Positions 34,601 through 45,648 of a stretch of DNA of 64,000 nucleotides are shown in pieces. How positions within the stretch are numbered: the stretch's first letter is position 1; each line of letters opens with the position of its first letter. The notes under the pieces were generated by a model. It did no database searches and was not told where the DNA came from. It saw only the letters and a program-made list of their open reading frames with translations. This DNA comes from Branchipolynoe longqiensis. Lineage: Eukaryota; Annelida; Polychaeta; Phyllodocida; Polynoidae. The stretch covers positions 1,302,001 to 1,366,000 of the forward strand of contig CM059191.1 of the NCBI GenBank assembly GCA_030323885.1, in the 5' to 3' direction. The position numbers and the translations under genes are program-made.

Positions 34601-35153
34601 TATATGTCCACTTGCAGCAGGTCCTTTGTGGGCAGTGGAAGATAACACTTTGCAGTACACATCACTTTGCACATAGTATTTAACACTTTGCTGTGCGAAT
34701 CATAGTATATATGGCACTTTGCACCCAGTAGATGATCAATCGTTATGACAAGTACTGGTTTGCACTGTGCACCCAGTGACATATAACGCTTTGCACTCGG
34801 TATTAGATGTTGCTATGCACACAGTAATATATATAACACTTTGCACCAACTTGAACACAGCATTGTGCACTCCTTAGCACACACCACTTTTCACCCAGTA
34901 GTACTAGTAGATAACACTTTGTGTCCAGTAGTTCAGTATCCATCTTACACGTTGCAGTGCTTCATAGTATATATGGCACTTTACTGGTTTGCACTTTGTA
35001 CCGAGTGACATATAACGCTTTGCATCCAGTAGTAGATGTCGCTATGCACGCAGTAGATATATCACTTTGCATCAAGTAGAATGGAGCACTTTGCACACAC
35101 TAGCAGATACCACTTTGCACCCAGTAATTGATCAATCTTCATGGCAAGTACTG
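34601..35153. repeat. Degenerate satellite, TTTGCACCCAGTAG type, part 1
   Basis: Irregular units around CACTTTGCACCCAGTAGTAG followed by ATATAACA, roughly 30 bases but of variable length. It continues at 36814-37373 and 37703-37780, interrupted by a TIR element and by a SINE-A. Confidence 0.8.
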
Positions 35154-36813
35154 CCCAGATAGCACACAGTCGTCGGCCCTCCGGCGGCCCTCCGGCGGCC
35201 CCTCCGGCGGTCCGACGGTGGAAACCGCCGTCAGGCCGACGTTGTTTTGTCCAACCTCCCGCCGTCGACTCGACGGCGGCTGCCGCCGTCGCCCCAACGG
35301 CGGAAGCCGCCGACGAGCTGACGGCGACAAAGCAACGTCGGTCCGACGGCGACAAACGCCGTCGGGCCGACGTTGTTTTGTCCAACTTCCCACCGTCAAC
35401 TTGACGGCGGCTGCCGCCGTTGACCTGACGAGCCGAGAAGGCACTGTCACTATAGTGTCGCCCTGACAGCGGAAACCGCTGACGTTCCGACGGCGAAAAA
35501 ACGCCGTCGACCCGACGGCGACAAACGCCGTCGGGCCGACGTTGTTTTGTCCAACCTCCCACCGTCGACTCGACGGCGGCTGCCGCCGTCGACCCGACGA
35601 GCCGAGAAGACACTGTCACTCTAGTGTCAATATGTACAGGTGGAAAAATATTAGTTTTATTCAAAATTAATAGAAATCGAGAACCCATACCTTATAAATT
35701 TAATATAGTCTGTACGTATTGACACTATAGTGACAGTGTCTTCTCGGAAAAAACCAAGATGGCGGTTCTTCGTCAACATTCCGTACAGGGTAATTCAAAT
35801 CGTATTAACACGAATAATTCCATTAATACATCCTAATAAATTACAAAACTTTTACAAAATAATCTACACATATTAATAAACAAACCTGTTAAATAATTCC
35901 TTAAAATTCCTCCGATTTTTGGAGTTATTTGTAGAAAAAGAACGCTGCTCAACGATCGCACGTGGTCCGGTGGCGATTCGAAGTAAACAAACCGTATCGG
36001 ATAATTCAAATCGTATTAACACGAATAATTCCATTAATACTTCGTAATAAATTACAAAACTTTTACAAAATAATCTAAACATATTAATAAACATACCTGT
36101 TAAATAATTCCTTAAAATTCCTGGTATTTCTGGAGTTATTGGTAGAAAAAGAACACTGATCAACGATCGCACGTGTTCCGCTGGCGACTCGAGCCGGAAT
36201 CCAAATTTAAAGAACTGCGCATGCGCGGCCCACCACCGTCGGCTCGACGGTGGCTCGACGGTGGACCAGACGTGGAAAATGAATGCAAACCTGCGGCGGC
36301 CCACCACCGTCGGGCCGACGGTGGCCCGACGGTGAATCAAAAGTGGAAAGGGATTGATTCCCAACGTCGGAACACCACCACCGGCCCGACGGTGGCCCGA
36401 CGGTGGACCAAGTGTGGAAAATGAATGCAAACCTGCGGCGGCCCACCACCGTCGGCTCGACGGTGGCTCGATGGTGGACCAAATGTGGAAAATGAATGCA
36501 AACCTGCAGTGGCCCACCACCGTCGGCCCGACGGTGACTCGACGGTGGACCAAATTTGGAAAATGAATGCAAACCTGCGGCGGCCCACCACCGTCGGCCC
36601 GATGGTGGCCCGACGGTGGCTCAAATCAGGAAAGGGATTGAAAATCAACGTCGGACCACCACCGTCGGCCCGACGGTAGCCCGACGGTGGCTAAAATCAG
36701 GAAAGGGAATGAAAATCAACCCGGGACCACCACCGTCGGCCCGACGGTGGAAAGTCGGTGGCGACGGTGCGACCAATTGCCGACGTCGGCCCAACGGCTG
36801 TGTGCTATCAGGG
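35154..36813. mobile_element. 1.66-kb TIR element built of GC-rich repeats
   Basis: Ends CCCAGATAGCACACAG (35154-35169) and CTGTGTGCTATCAGGG (36798-36813) are inverted (15 of 16). The left third holds palindromic units such as CCGTCGACTCGACGGCGGCT. The right third holds units such as CCACCGTCGGCCCGACGGTG spaced by AAATGAATGCAAACCTGCGG. The centre is AT-rich with an inner inverted repeat (GACACTGTCACT.TAGTGTC, 35610 and 35728) and a direct duplication of about 200 bases (35790-35995 and 36000-36185). No transposase was found and the superfamily is unassigned. Confidence 0.75.
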
Positions 36814-37373
36814 TGGGTGGTACTTTGCACCAGCGACATATACCGCTTTGCACCCGGTAGTAGATGTCGCTATGCCCACATTAGTAGATATAACACTTTG
36901 CACCAAGTAGACCATGATACTTTGCACCCCTTAACATACACCACTTTGCACCCAGTAGATGATAAATCTTTATAGCAAGTAATAGATGGCACTTAGCACC
37001 CAGTGACATGGCATGCTTTGCACCTGATAGTAGATTTCGCTATACTCACAGTAGTATATATAACACTTTGCACCAAGGAGAGCGCATCACTTTGCACCCC
37101 TTAGCAGATACCACTTTGCACTCAGTAGTAGATAACTCTTCGTGTCCAGTATTCAGTTTACAGTTGTTGCCCTCTAATAAATAACAGCTTGTATCCCATT
37201 GTAGAGAACAGTTTGCACCACCTGGTAGATAATATTTCGTTCCCAGTAGTAGGTAACATTTTGGATACAGTAGTAGTAAGGACATCTTTGCATCCCATCA
37301 TAGATAATAATTTATATATCATTGCGGATAATACTTTTCACATTATTGGTTAGCATTTTGCTTTGGTAAATAG
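36814..37373. repeat. Degenerate satellite, TTTGCACCCAGTAG type, part 2
   Basis: Resumption of the array after the TIR element, decaying towards 37373 into variants such as GTAGATAATATTTCG. Confidence 0.75.
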
Positions 37374-37702
37374 TTTGTTTGTTGGAGTTTTACGTCCTGG
37401 CAACATCTAAGGTCATATCAGGAGGTGTACCGACTTTTGACAGTGTGCACTCATTGGCAACTTTATAGTGCTGCCCCACTGGGAAATCAGGCTGCTGGCA
37501 CCATAGCCCGATATCCCACTCAGTCACATTATCCTGACACTGAGATAACCAGTTCTTATCATATCCTATTAATGCCGAGCGCCTGACTAGGAAGCCACAA
37601 GTATCAATTTTAAAGTAATTGGTTTGACTCGATTGGAATCCGAACTCCCGACCTTCCACACACGAGACTGGCCCTTTCCCGATTAGGCCACCGCGCCCGG
37701 TC
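37374..37702 (-). mobile_element. SINE-A, near full length, minus strand
   Basis: It runs from GTTTGTTGGAGTTTTACGTC (tail) to the head complement ATTAGGCCACCGCGCCCGGT, and is inserted in the degenerate satellite, which continues for about 80 bases beyond. Confidence 0.9.
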
Positions 37703-37842
37703 TATTTGAACACTGTCTTAGATAATACTTTCCATCCAGTGCAAAATGACGCTTTGCACCGTGTATATAGTACTTTGCACAATGAAACAAATTGATAACA
37801 AATTGATAAGAATGTGATGAAGCAAACACACAATTCACACAA

Positions 37843-38563
37843 TTCACACTATTCACACCGCGGCCATGTTTAAACCAGACCAAGGCCATGTATGCATGTG
37901 CGAGGCGCCGCTGTATGAAAAGTAATGTGAATACTTTTCCCTTGACCAATACCTCTCGAAATCACTCAAATTTGAGGGAATTCATTTTTGAAACTACCAT
38001 ATTTATCTTTGCATACCTGTTTTCCATCTATTGGCCAATTTTCACCAAGATTGGGTGAACCTTGCATGGTGATTTTCCGATTCTTTAACTACAATGTGAC
38101 TGTCAACTTCAAGTCTGCATAGTTATGGTGGTATCATATAATGCAGCACTGTCAGCATAGTTATCTGTGCAAGAGAGTTAAACAACTAGTCTTAGTAATT
38201 ACAAATTAATAAAAGCTTTAAAACGGTTCAAATATATTACAATAATATATATATATTAAGAAAGTTATGCAATTTTGAATTTAAGAAAAGATTGGCACCC
38301 AAGGTGAGTGACCTTGTTGACATTGCCTACTGAAATGCATCTGATCATCACTCAATCTTCATGAAAATTGACCAATAAATAGGAAAAAGGTATGCAAAAA
38401 TGAATATGATAGTTTCAAAAGTGAATATCTTCAAATTTTAATTTCTGTAGTAGTTCATACACATCGGCACACAGCAGTGTCTTATGGCAATTTCCAATAC
38501 CTGACGCGTACTAAGCCTCATTCTGATGCCTAATTAGGTCACGCGTGAATAGTGTGAATACTC
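37843..38563. mobile_element. Inverted-repeat MITE, about 720 bp
   Basis: Ends ATTCACACTATTCACACCG and CGCGTGAATAGTGTGAAT are inverted. Subterminal arms at 37985-38060 and 38345-38430 are also inverted (TTTGAAACTACCATATTTAT, GGCCAATTTTCACCAAGATT against their complements). No coding capacity. The target duplication is unclear. Confidence 0.65.
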
Positions 38564-38633
38564 TGTTGTAAACGTATCAGCTTTGTTTGCTACGTGTTTT
38601 AATTTTTTATATTTTTTTATTAAAGTTGCATTG

Positions 38634-38905
38634 TCTGATGGTTTTGAGTTTCCGTCATTTCTTTTAGATTTGTAGTAGGTTTGTCAGTATACGTTACCTT
38701 GGTTTATCTTGAAGTAATTTCGATTTAAAATGACTAACTTCGGAGATATTTGAAGTGTAAACATGCCAAATTAATGTTGGTGTGCTTGTCAAAACTGCGA
38801 CCCCCTTAGGCTTCAACAGTAACATGTTCTATTTAATTAATATAGTCTTTACTTCTACGTGGCAACACATACATAATACCTGGAGCAGTATCTAGGTTCG
38901 GTATG
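38634..38905. mobile_element. Family T MITE, reversed and truncated
   Basis: It begins after TTAA (38630-38633) with AGTTGCATTGTCTGATGG, the reverse of the right end of the other copies. Its far end is lost near 38905. Confidence 0.7.
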
Positions 38906-38930
38906 TACGTCCACATGATTTGTTAACATA

Positions 38931-40075
38931 TCAAAGACCCTATAACACTAAGACAGCTCACTCAGCCTGTACTCTAGAATCAAGAGAACAGCCAGTGCAC
39001 CAGGTGGTGGGTTTGATCATTTTGATAGCATTATAATGGGTTGTGTGAATGGTGGGTGTGCTTGGGTGCATGTGTGTGCATGTGTCAGTGTGTTGGAAGA
39101 AGGATGCTGGGGGAATGTGTGTATGGTGCCGGAGGTGGGTGGGCTGGAAAGGTGGAGGGGCAGGGTGGGGGTAGTGGTGGTGGTGGAAGTTTTATAGGAG
39201 TAGTGACACACAATCAGTCAGTGGGGACCTCCCCCCCCCCCCTGCAGACATGAGGGAGGGGGTCGTGAGGTGTGGTCTGAGAGCACCGACTGATGTGGGT
39301 GAGGAGGGGGAGGGGAGGGGAAGGAGGAGGCGGAGAGTGAGTGCTGGGGAGGAAGAGGGAGTGTGGTGAAGGAAAGGGAGGGAGAGGAGGAGGCAGAGAG
39401 GGAGGTGTGGTGTGAGAGCGCCAAGTGAGGTGGGTGAGGAGGGGAGGGGGAGAGGGGGAGGGAGGGGGAGTGTGGAGAGGAAGGGGAGGGGGAGGCGGAG
39501 AGGAAGGGGAAGGGGAAAGGGGGAGGAAGGAGGAGGAAGGGGAGGAAGGAGGAGAGGAGGGAGGTATGGTGTGAGAGCGCTGGGTAAGGTGGATGAGGAG
39601 GGAGATAGGGAGAGGGAAGGATGGCAGGGGGAAGGTTAATGGGAAGGGGAGGGGAAGGGCGGTGAGACCGAGGGAGGGTGGGACAGAGGGGGAAGGCAGG
39701 GGATGGAAGGGGAGAGAGGGAAGGGGAGGGCGGGGGGGAGGGGGAAGGGCAGTGAGGCTGGGAGGAGGGAGGGTCAGAGGGAGCGGAGGGCGGGAGGGCG
39801 AGGGAGGGAGAGAGAGCGGAGGAGGGCGGGGAATAGGGAGGGTGGGGCAGAGGGAGGTGGGGACCAGGCAGTAGGTGCGCCATCGGCCAAATCCAAATGA
39901 CAGGCAATCTCTCTTATTTTAATTTTAAACTCACCCTCTCGCATTGAATGTGTTTACATGTGAAACACCAGCCAGCAGCCGGGCTGATCAAACCCACCAC
40001 AAGATGGCACTACAAAATGTATATTACCATGGAAGAGATAGGGAGTGAGCCGTATTAGTGCTATAGGGTCCTTGA
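38931..40075. mobile_element. TIR element with a purine-rich interior
   Basis: Ends TCAAAGACCCTATAACACTA and, reversed, TCAAGGACCCTATAGCACTA match over about 33 bases. CATA flanks both sides, a possible 4-base target duplication. A second inverted pair (GTGGTGGGTTTGATCA, near 39004 and 39970) lies inside. 39230-39880 is a GGGAGGGGAAGG-type purine tract that gives spurious arginine/glycine-rich or proline-rich open frames on both strands. Confidence 0.7.
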
Positions 40076-40464
40076 CATAATTTAGCGATTGTTGATGGTG
40101 ATCTAGTCAAACTAATTTAAGACGTTCTTCTAGTAAAAGGCTCCCTGCCGCGTGCATTGGCATGTCGGCTTAACTCGGCCCTGACAGCTCGTGACACACA
40201 CACCTTCCCACTGTTTGACCGTATCACCCCCACCGAGGTCAAACCTGATGGGGTGATCCAGTCGATAGAGCGTTCACATCCCATGCGAGAGGTGATGGTA
40301 TCGATTGATTGTGTGAAAAGACACTTATGCATGCCGTATCTCCAACGTGTCTTGGCGTATTTAACGGATCCGCCGTACTTCAGGCGATGGAGGAATGACC
40401 CTGTCACCCTAAGATGTATAGCCGCAACACACGCCAACGTATCTGATTTTGCGCCAACACATTA

Positions 40465-40942
40465 AGGCCCTGTTACACTATGACATATGGCGTTAGCGAG
40501 TGCGTAACATTTTGAAATAAAAATCTAATTTAAATAGGTTGGCATTCACCAAACTTTTCACACAGTGGGCAGCCCGCGCAACATATGAACCATACACAGA
40601 GTGTATGGCTAGCATTTGGCTGGTTTATGCGTGGCATAATGTGATGTAAATGAAGCATATAGCAACATATACTCGGCGTCCTGGGACGTGTAGGGACGGT
40701 TGGAGGCGACAGTTTCAGCATATGAGTAACGCACAACGAAGTATGGTCAACTTACGCCTAGTGTGTCGACGTGTGCGTAGCGTGTGCATAACGTATTCAA
40801 AACTTATGCATAATGTGTGCAAAGCATATTCGTGACATATGCAATCACATTTAGGCCACACCCCGGTCACACCCTGGTCACGTGATCAGTCGCTTATGGG
40901 TATAAATACCCAGGAGTTTTGGCTCTCTCCACACAAAGCCAC
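40465..40942 (+). promoter_or_regulatory. Upstream region of Myb/MADF-like gene A: Harbinger-like end, motif field and TATA box
   Basis: It starts TTA-AGGCCCTGTTACACTATG, resembling a Harbinger terminus after a TTA target. 40600-40850 is crowded with variants of a GCATATGCGTAACG-like motif (CATATGAGTAACGC, GTGCGTAGCGTGTGCATAAC, CATATTCGTGACATATGC). A TATA box (TATAAATA, 40901) stands about 40 bases before the ATG at 40943. No matching right terminus was found downstream, so element status is inferred. Confidence 0.55.
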
Positions 40943-42669
40943 CATGCCTGCGAAGAAGGGAGAGGGAGAGGCAGGAAGAAGCAGATTCTGCCAGCATTAC
41001 CATCACCATCACCATCACCGGTGTCATCACCTGCCTCCTCACCATACCACTCTCCATCACACCACTCTCAATCTAGCCAGCTTGAAGAGATGGATATGGA
41101 GTTTGAGTTTGAGATGCAGACGCAGACACAGAGCCAGATGCAGCCCCACTCCAGCTCTCCATCTCCTGCTTCCCGTGGGAGCTCGCATGCATCATCCGTC
41201 ACCTCCACCGCCTCGGCCTCAGCCTCCACTAACACCTCCGGCTTCACCTTGGCCAAGAAGAAGAGGGCGAAAAAAGGTGACTGTTCTCTGTCGTTATCCG
41301 AGGAGGATAGGATTGTGATTTCCTCCAGGAGAACCCAGTCATATGGAACGTAAAAATGATGACTACAGACGGTCTGACAAGAGCATGATGTGGGAGGACC
41401 AGGCAAACTGGATGGGGAGGACATCTGTGCATCTGCAGGGGTGGTTCAAGTCGCTGAGGGACACAAACACGAGGCTTCACAAAAAGAAAAGCGGTGACAG
41501 AGCCCCCAAACTGACTGAGAGGGAGCTGAGGATAATGCAGAAGTTTGGTTTCCTGCGGTGAGTCATCAGGCACTGGCCTGAGCCCTGCAGAACTGTAAGT
41601 ACAAAATCTGTTATCCTTCTGCCCAGTCTGGGCATTAGCATTCTGGTAAAACCCATATTATTCTGGACAAGTCGACAAAGTGATATATTTGATCTACATT
41701 ATTAATCTGGAGAAATCAATTTAATCATTTTACGTGATATATTTGTTGTTGTTCTTTATTGTTGATTTTTGTTGTTGTTCACCTCATTTGTGGAAACATC
41801 GATTTGCATTCATATTACTTATGTTATTTTATGATTTTGTCTTGCAGGTGACGGCTGCCATAGATGCTGCGCAGGGGGATCTCAATGCTGCCGAGAATGT
41901 CTGCGCTGATCTCCAGATTGGGCTGGAGGAAGAGGTTCTGGCCAGACCTCCAGCTGCAGTCCGAGAATGGGGAATTGGAAAGGGGACAGCCCCAGACGAC
42001 GTGAACCTGCTGGCAGCCATCCAGAAGCGGTTCGATGAGTCTGGGGAGCTGCTGAAGGGCCTGCAGGCGCCTCCAACACTGGCCCTTACGGAGCGTGCCA
42101 CATTCTCCAACTATGTGCGGGACTCTCTGATGACAATGCCCTGGGCACGCTTCAGGAATACGCGGGCAGCGATCAACCGCATTATGTCACAGGGGTTGGA
42201 GGATGATTGTGGACCTGAGGCACCCGTGGTTCCTGTGGCTCCTGTGGCTGCAGCGGTGCCTGTGGCTGCAGCGGCTCCTGTGGTTAGTGCGCCTCCTGTG
42301 GGGCATTCTCAAAGTGAGCTGTACCAGCCCCAGCAGTGGACCCACCAGCCACTGCCAGCATCACCATGGGCATCACAAACCCAGGACTATGTCCAGCAGT
42401 ATATGCCGCAGCCGCTACAGTCTGTGGTGCAGAATCCGCAGCAGGCGCAGCCTCAACCTCAACCTCTGCCTGTGCAACCTGTGCCGTTGCGCCATCAGCC
42501 AGCCCCGCCTCTGCTGGTGCCATGTCCCTCTGTGGCGCCTGCAACTCAGCCTCAACTTCGGCCACTTGGTATGGCTGTTCACACCATGCCTCCTCCTGCA
42601 CCGTCTCACCGGCAACCTGCTACCAGCACTGGGAGTGTGCCCTGGGCCTCAACTCCAGTAGACAAGTAG
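40943..42669 (+). pseudogene. Myb/MADF-like transposon gene, copy A
   Basis: Two exons. Exon 1 (40943 to about 41593) has a Ser/Gln-rich leader, then a trihelix-type DNA-binding domain pieced from three frames (LSLSEED, FLQENPVIWNV, MMWEDQANWMGRTS, LQGWFKSLRDTNTRLHKKKS, LTERELRIMQKFGFL). It resembles the Myb/SANT or MADF-like second protein of Harbinger elements. Two frameshifts (near 41312 and 41350) and a TGA at 41558, where copy B has TCC, suggest decay. Donor GTAAGT (41594) and acceptor TTTGTCTTGCAG (41848) bound an intron. Exon 2 encodes a helical segment (ATFSNYVRDSLMTMPWARF) and a Pro/Gln/Ala-rich tail, ending inside a SINE-A head. Confidence 0.65.
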
Positions 42670-42706
42670 AGACGGACGCTCAACGTATTCGGCCATCCAG
42701 TCTGGT
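42668..42706 (-). mobile_element. SINE-A head fragment overlapping the end of gene A
   Basis: GACGCTCAACGTATTCGGCC is the complement of the SINE-A A-box region. The stop codon of copy A (TAG, 42667-42669) lies at its edge, so the native C-terminus may have been replaced. Confidence 0.65.
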
Positions 42707-43934
42707 CCACAAGGATAGAAGCCGGATCCGCCCCCCCCCCAGACACACATACACACTCACCTTTTTTTGTGATGAATTTATTTACCCCACTCTTAACGGA
42801 TAAGTGTGTTAACACTTGTTTTCACCGCTGGGCAGCACTAATCCAATTTTATTTAAATGTTTTGAATTTTGTCTTAGCAATAATTTAGGTTTTCTTGCTT
42901 CTTGTTTATGTCTTGTAAATGTTTGTTGATTTGCAAACAGTCCAAAATCCACCTTTGACTATACTTTGTGTTAGTCCATTTAAACATCGTCTGTTAGTGT
43001 TAGTCTAGGTTACAATATTTGTTTAAGTTTCTTAAACACTGCTGCGATTTCGGCATTTCGTGCAGCTCCTTGCACTGTTCCAATAGCAGAATAAGCTGTA
43101 AACAACAACGTGCTTATATTGGCGACAAATTGCTCCAATTAGGATTTCCAATGTGGGGCTCTAAGGGCTCGGTAATTATTACGCGTCATGCCGCCGTTAG
43201 GTGACGTCACTTCCGGCGGCGTGACAGTGACGTCACACAACGGTTCCGGTAGATTTGCTGATTGGCTGGTGATTGTGTTGCTGGCTTCACGAGAAGGGTC
43301 CACAGCGATGAAAGGATGAAAAACGGGTTACCACTGAGTAATATCGAGCATACCCTTGCAGGATGAGTTTCCCATTCATTAAGAAGTGATATTGTGTGAT
43401 TTAAACAGAAATCAATGTAGATCAATTTCAAATATACTTCAAACAATTTAATCTGTGCAAAAGATACATAAATATGTGATAATGTCTGAACAAACAACAA
43501 CAACAACATAGTCAAATAATATTTTACTACACTGCTAGCTCTGTGGAGGTCTAGCCTGGTCCCCTGGCATTTATTTGCTCATGCAGAGGCATAGGAGTTT
43601 TCATCTATTATCGCTCAGTTTCCAACCTGGTCCCCTAGCCTTTGTACCGGAAACAAGTTTAAACGAGCTCAAACAAGTTCAACCCCGGCTGGTTGGGTTG
43701 CACCGTGGCTAGTTGGGTCCCTCCGTTTAGCGCTGAATATGCTTATGGGCTTCGCGGTTGGAAAAGAGTTGGCCTCAATTATTGGTGATTTTGTTTATTG
43801 TTATGTTTTTGTAATTTGTTGATTTGTAAATGGATTTATTCACGTTAACAATGTTTTTTTCAGCACTACATAGGCATTGGTATTCCGACCCTGGTTGGTT
43901 GAGATATTTATACTTTTATTGTGGCACATTAATT
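42707..43934. other. AT-rich DNA without recognised genes
   Basis: 42764-42830 (CGGATAAGTGTGTTAACACT, GGGCAGCACTAAT) is an inverted match to 61373-61447. 43195-43245 has three TGACGTCA-like sites (GTGACGTCACTTCC, GTGACGTCACACAACG). No exon was found. Confidence 0.45.
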
Positions 43935-43940
43935 TATTAA

Positions 43941-44276
43941 AGCTGCATAGTCCGATGAAGCATCACATTTTCAAAACCAAAACAATTATCTCAAATTTGT
44001 AACTTGGATACGGACGCACATATTAAACATGTGTTGTCACATAGAAGGGAATACTGAGTCAATTTAATGGAACCTGTTATTGCAGAATCCTATAATGAGA
44101 GTTTTGGTAAGCTTATCAAAACTAATTTAACATATTTGCACTTCAAAACTTAGACATTTAAAATAAAATTTACTTCAAACTAAAGTAATGTAGGCTATGT
44201 AAATCAATTTAATATATTTGTCTCAGAAAAATGGCAGAAACTCAAAACCATCGGACTATGCAACTTTGACTTTATT
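43941..44276. mobile_element. Family T MITE, complete
   Basis: Begins after TTAA (43937-43940) with AGCTGCATAGTCCGATGAAG and ends CATCGGACTATGCAACTTTG. The right target has mutated from TTAA to TTGA. Confidence 0.8.
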
Positions 44277-44772
44277 TAACTATGCAACTTTAACTTTGAA
44301 AGTGAGCAGAGTGACAGTTGGCTCACGGTATAGGAGGCGGGGGGAGTAGAGAATGCACCGCTCCGCAGCAAAAAACATGGAAGAAGATGGTTAGTGGGAA
44401 ACATTTAAGGGGCTGCCGTTATTTATATCCACATAATAAATTGTGGATGTTACGCGTAACATTGGTAATTTATGGCAGAGACGGGAACCACACAAACTGA
44501 CTTACTCCAGCATATAGATAGGCCCTGGACCGACGGCTAGGATCTCCTCCATCGACCAGCAGTTCTCCCGGTACGGTGGCGCCATCTAGCAGAAACCCCG
44601 TGACACACTACGAGCATAATGTAGTTCCCGGAATTCCTCCAGGTGGCGGCACGTGCAGTTACCCACCCATATAGTGATATAGTGATATAGTGATTGGTAG
44701 ACAGGAAGTGTGAACACTTATTTGTCTCTCATTTTTGCTTGAGTGCAAGTATTTAGCAACACAAGGAATAAA

Positions 44773-45237
44773 TTAGTAGCATGTGGTGAATAAGTGGTCA
44801 AATTTCCCTGTATCATCAGCCCATGCTTTTTCTAATCGGTTCTTGAATGAATTTATTGAGCCGGCATCTATAACATTTTGTGGGAGACTATTCCATATAT
44901 TTATGATCCTGTTTGAGAAACTGTGTTGCCTTAATTTTGAAACGGCTCTGGGTTTTACTAGTTTGAGAGTATGGCCCCGGCTGCCTTCTCTTTTATTCAA
45001 GGTGAAAAATTGGTTCATATATATTTTATCAAAACCTTTCATAATTTTAAATACTTCAATTATGTCACTTCTTTTCCTTCTGTAGGAAAGGGTAGGAAGT
45101 TTCAATTTCCTGAGCCTTTGTTTCAATTTCCTGAGCCTTTGACCGCCAAATTGTTTGAAATTCGAACAGAACTGCCGTACTGAGAGTACACGGGTGAAAA
45201 CCAACCCATTAGAAAAGCTGGCGAAGAATTTCGACAT
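44773..45237 (-). pseudogene. CR1/L2-like LINE polymerase C-terminus, 5'-truncated
   Basis: About 154 residues on the minus strand with the C-terminal signature of CR1/L2-type LINE polymerases: LPTLSYRRKRSDIIEVFKIM, RGHTLKLVKPRA, FSNRIINIWNSLPQNVIDA and INSFKNRLEKAW. The catalytic RT core and endonuclease are missing. A 21-base tandem duplication repeats RLRKLKQ/RLRKLKL. It ends with a stop at 44773, followed (plus strand 44694-44720) by AGTGATAT repeats that may be the 3' tail. Confidence 0.85.
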
Positions 45238-45648
45238 GGTGGGGAAATTAATTGAGTGAATAATGTCTTAATTTAAGAAGCAATATTTAATCTTCATGTA
45301 TATCTTCATATTTACCCGCTAGTTTTGAGTTGGAAAATATAATAAAACATATACTCTAATGCAATATAAAAGTGAAATCGCCGGCATTTTATCACTGCCA
45401 TCTTATCTTTTTGCATTCTCTCTGATTTCACCAACTCTGCGCCAATATATGTAGCCATTTGATCCTGGAACGAGAGTTTCTACTTCCTGTTCCATACTAA
45501 AGCTATTTTCGCCCGTATTTACATTACGTTGTCGTTCACCCGTGTACTGCAAGTATATGGTGAATCTTTTATCTAGAGTGTAGAGAGTAAGAAAGGTGTA
45601 GAATGTGCTTCCCCTCCTCTACCTAATGTAGGTTGCTCGACCGACAAG
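45238..45648. other. AT-rich DNA, possible 5' end of Ngaro-like element 2
   Basis: No gag and no copy of the A2 sequence at 48759-48989 could be found here. The left boundary of the element is unknown. Confidence 0.4.

Noticed and set aside
36173..36975. Overlapping frames rich in HHRRADGGPTV-type repeats
   Set aside because: They come from the palindromic GC units of the 35154-36813 element.
5240..37690. Many tRNA-like sequences with A- and B-box motifs
   Set aside because: They are SINE heads followed by shared SINE bodies and tails, do not fold into complete cloverleaves by eye, and lie in repeat families.
39218..39907. Proline/serine-rich and glycine/arginine-rich long frames
   Set aside because: They are by-products of a purine-rich tract inside a TIR element.
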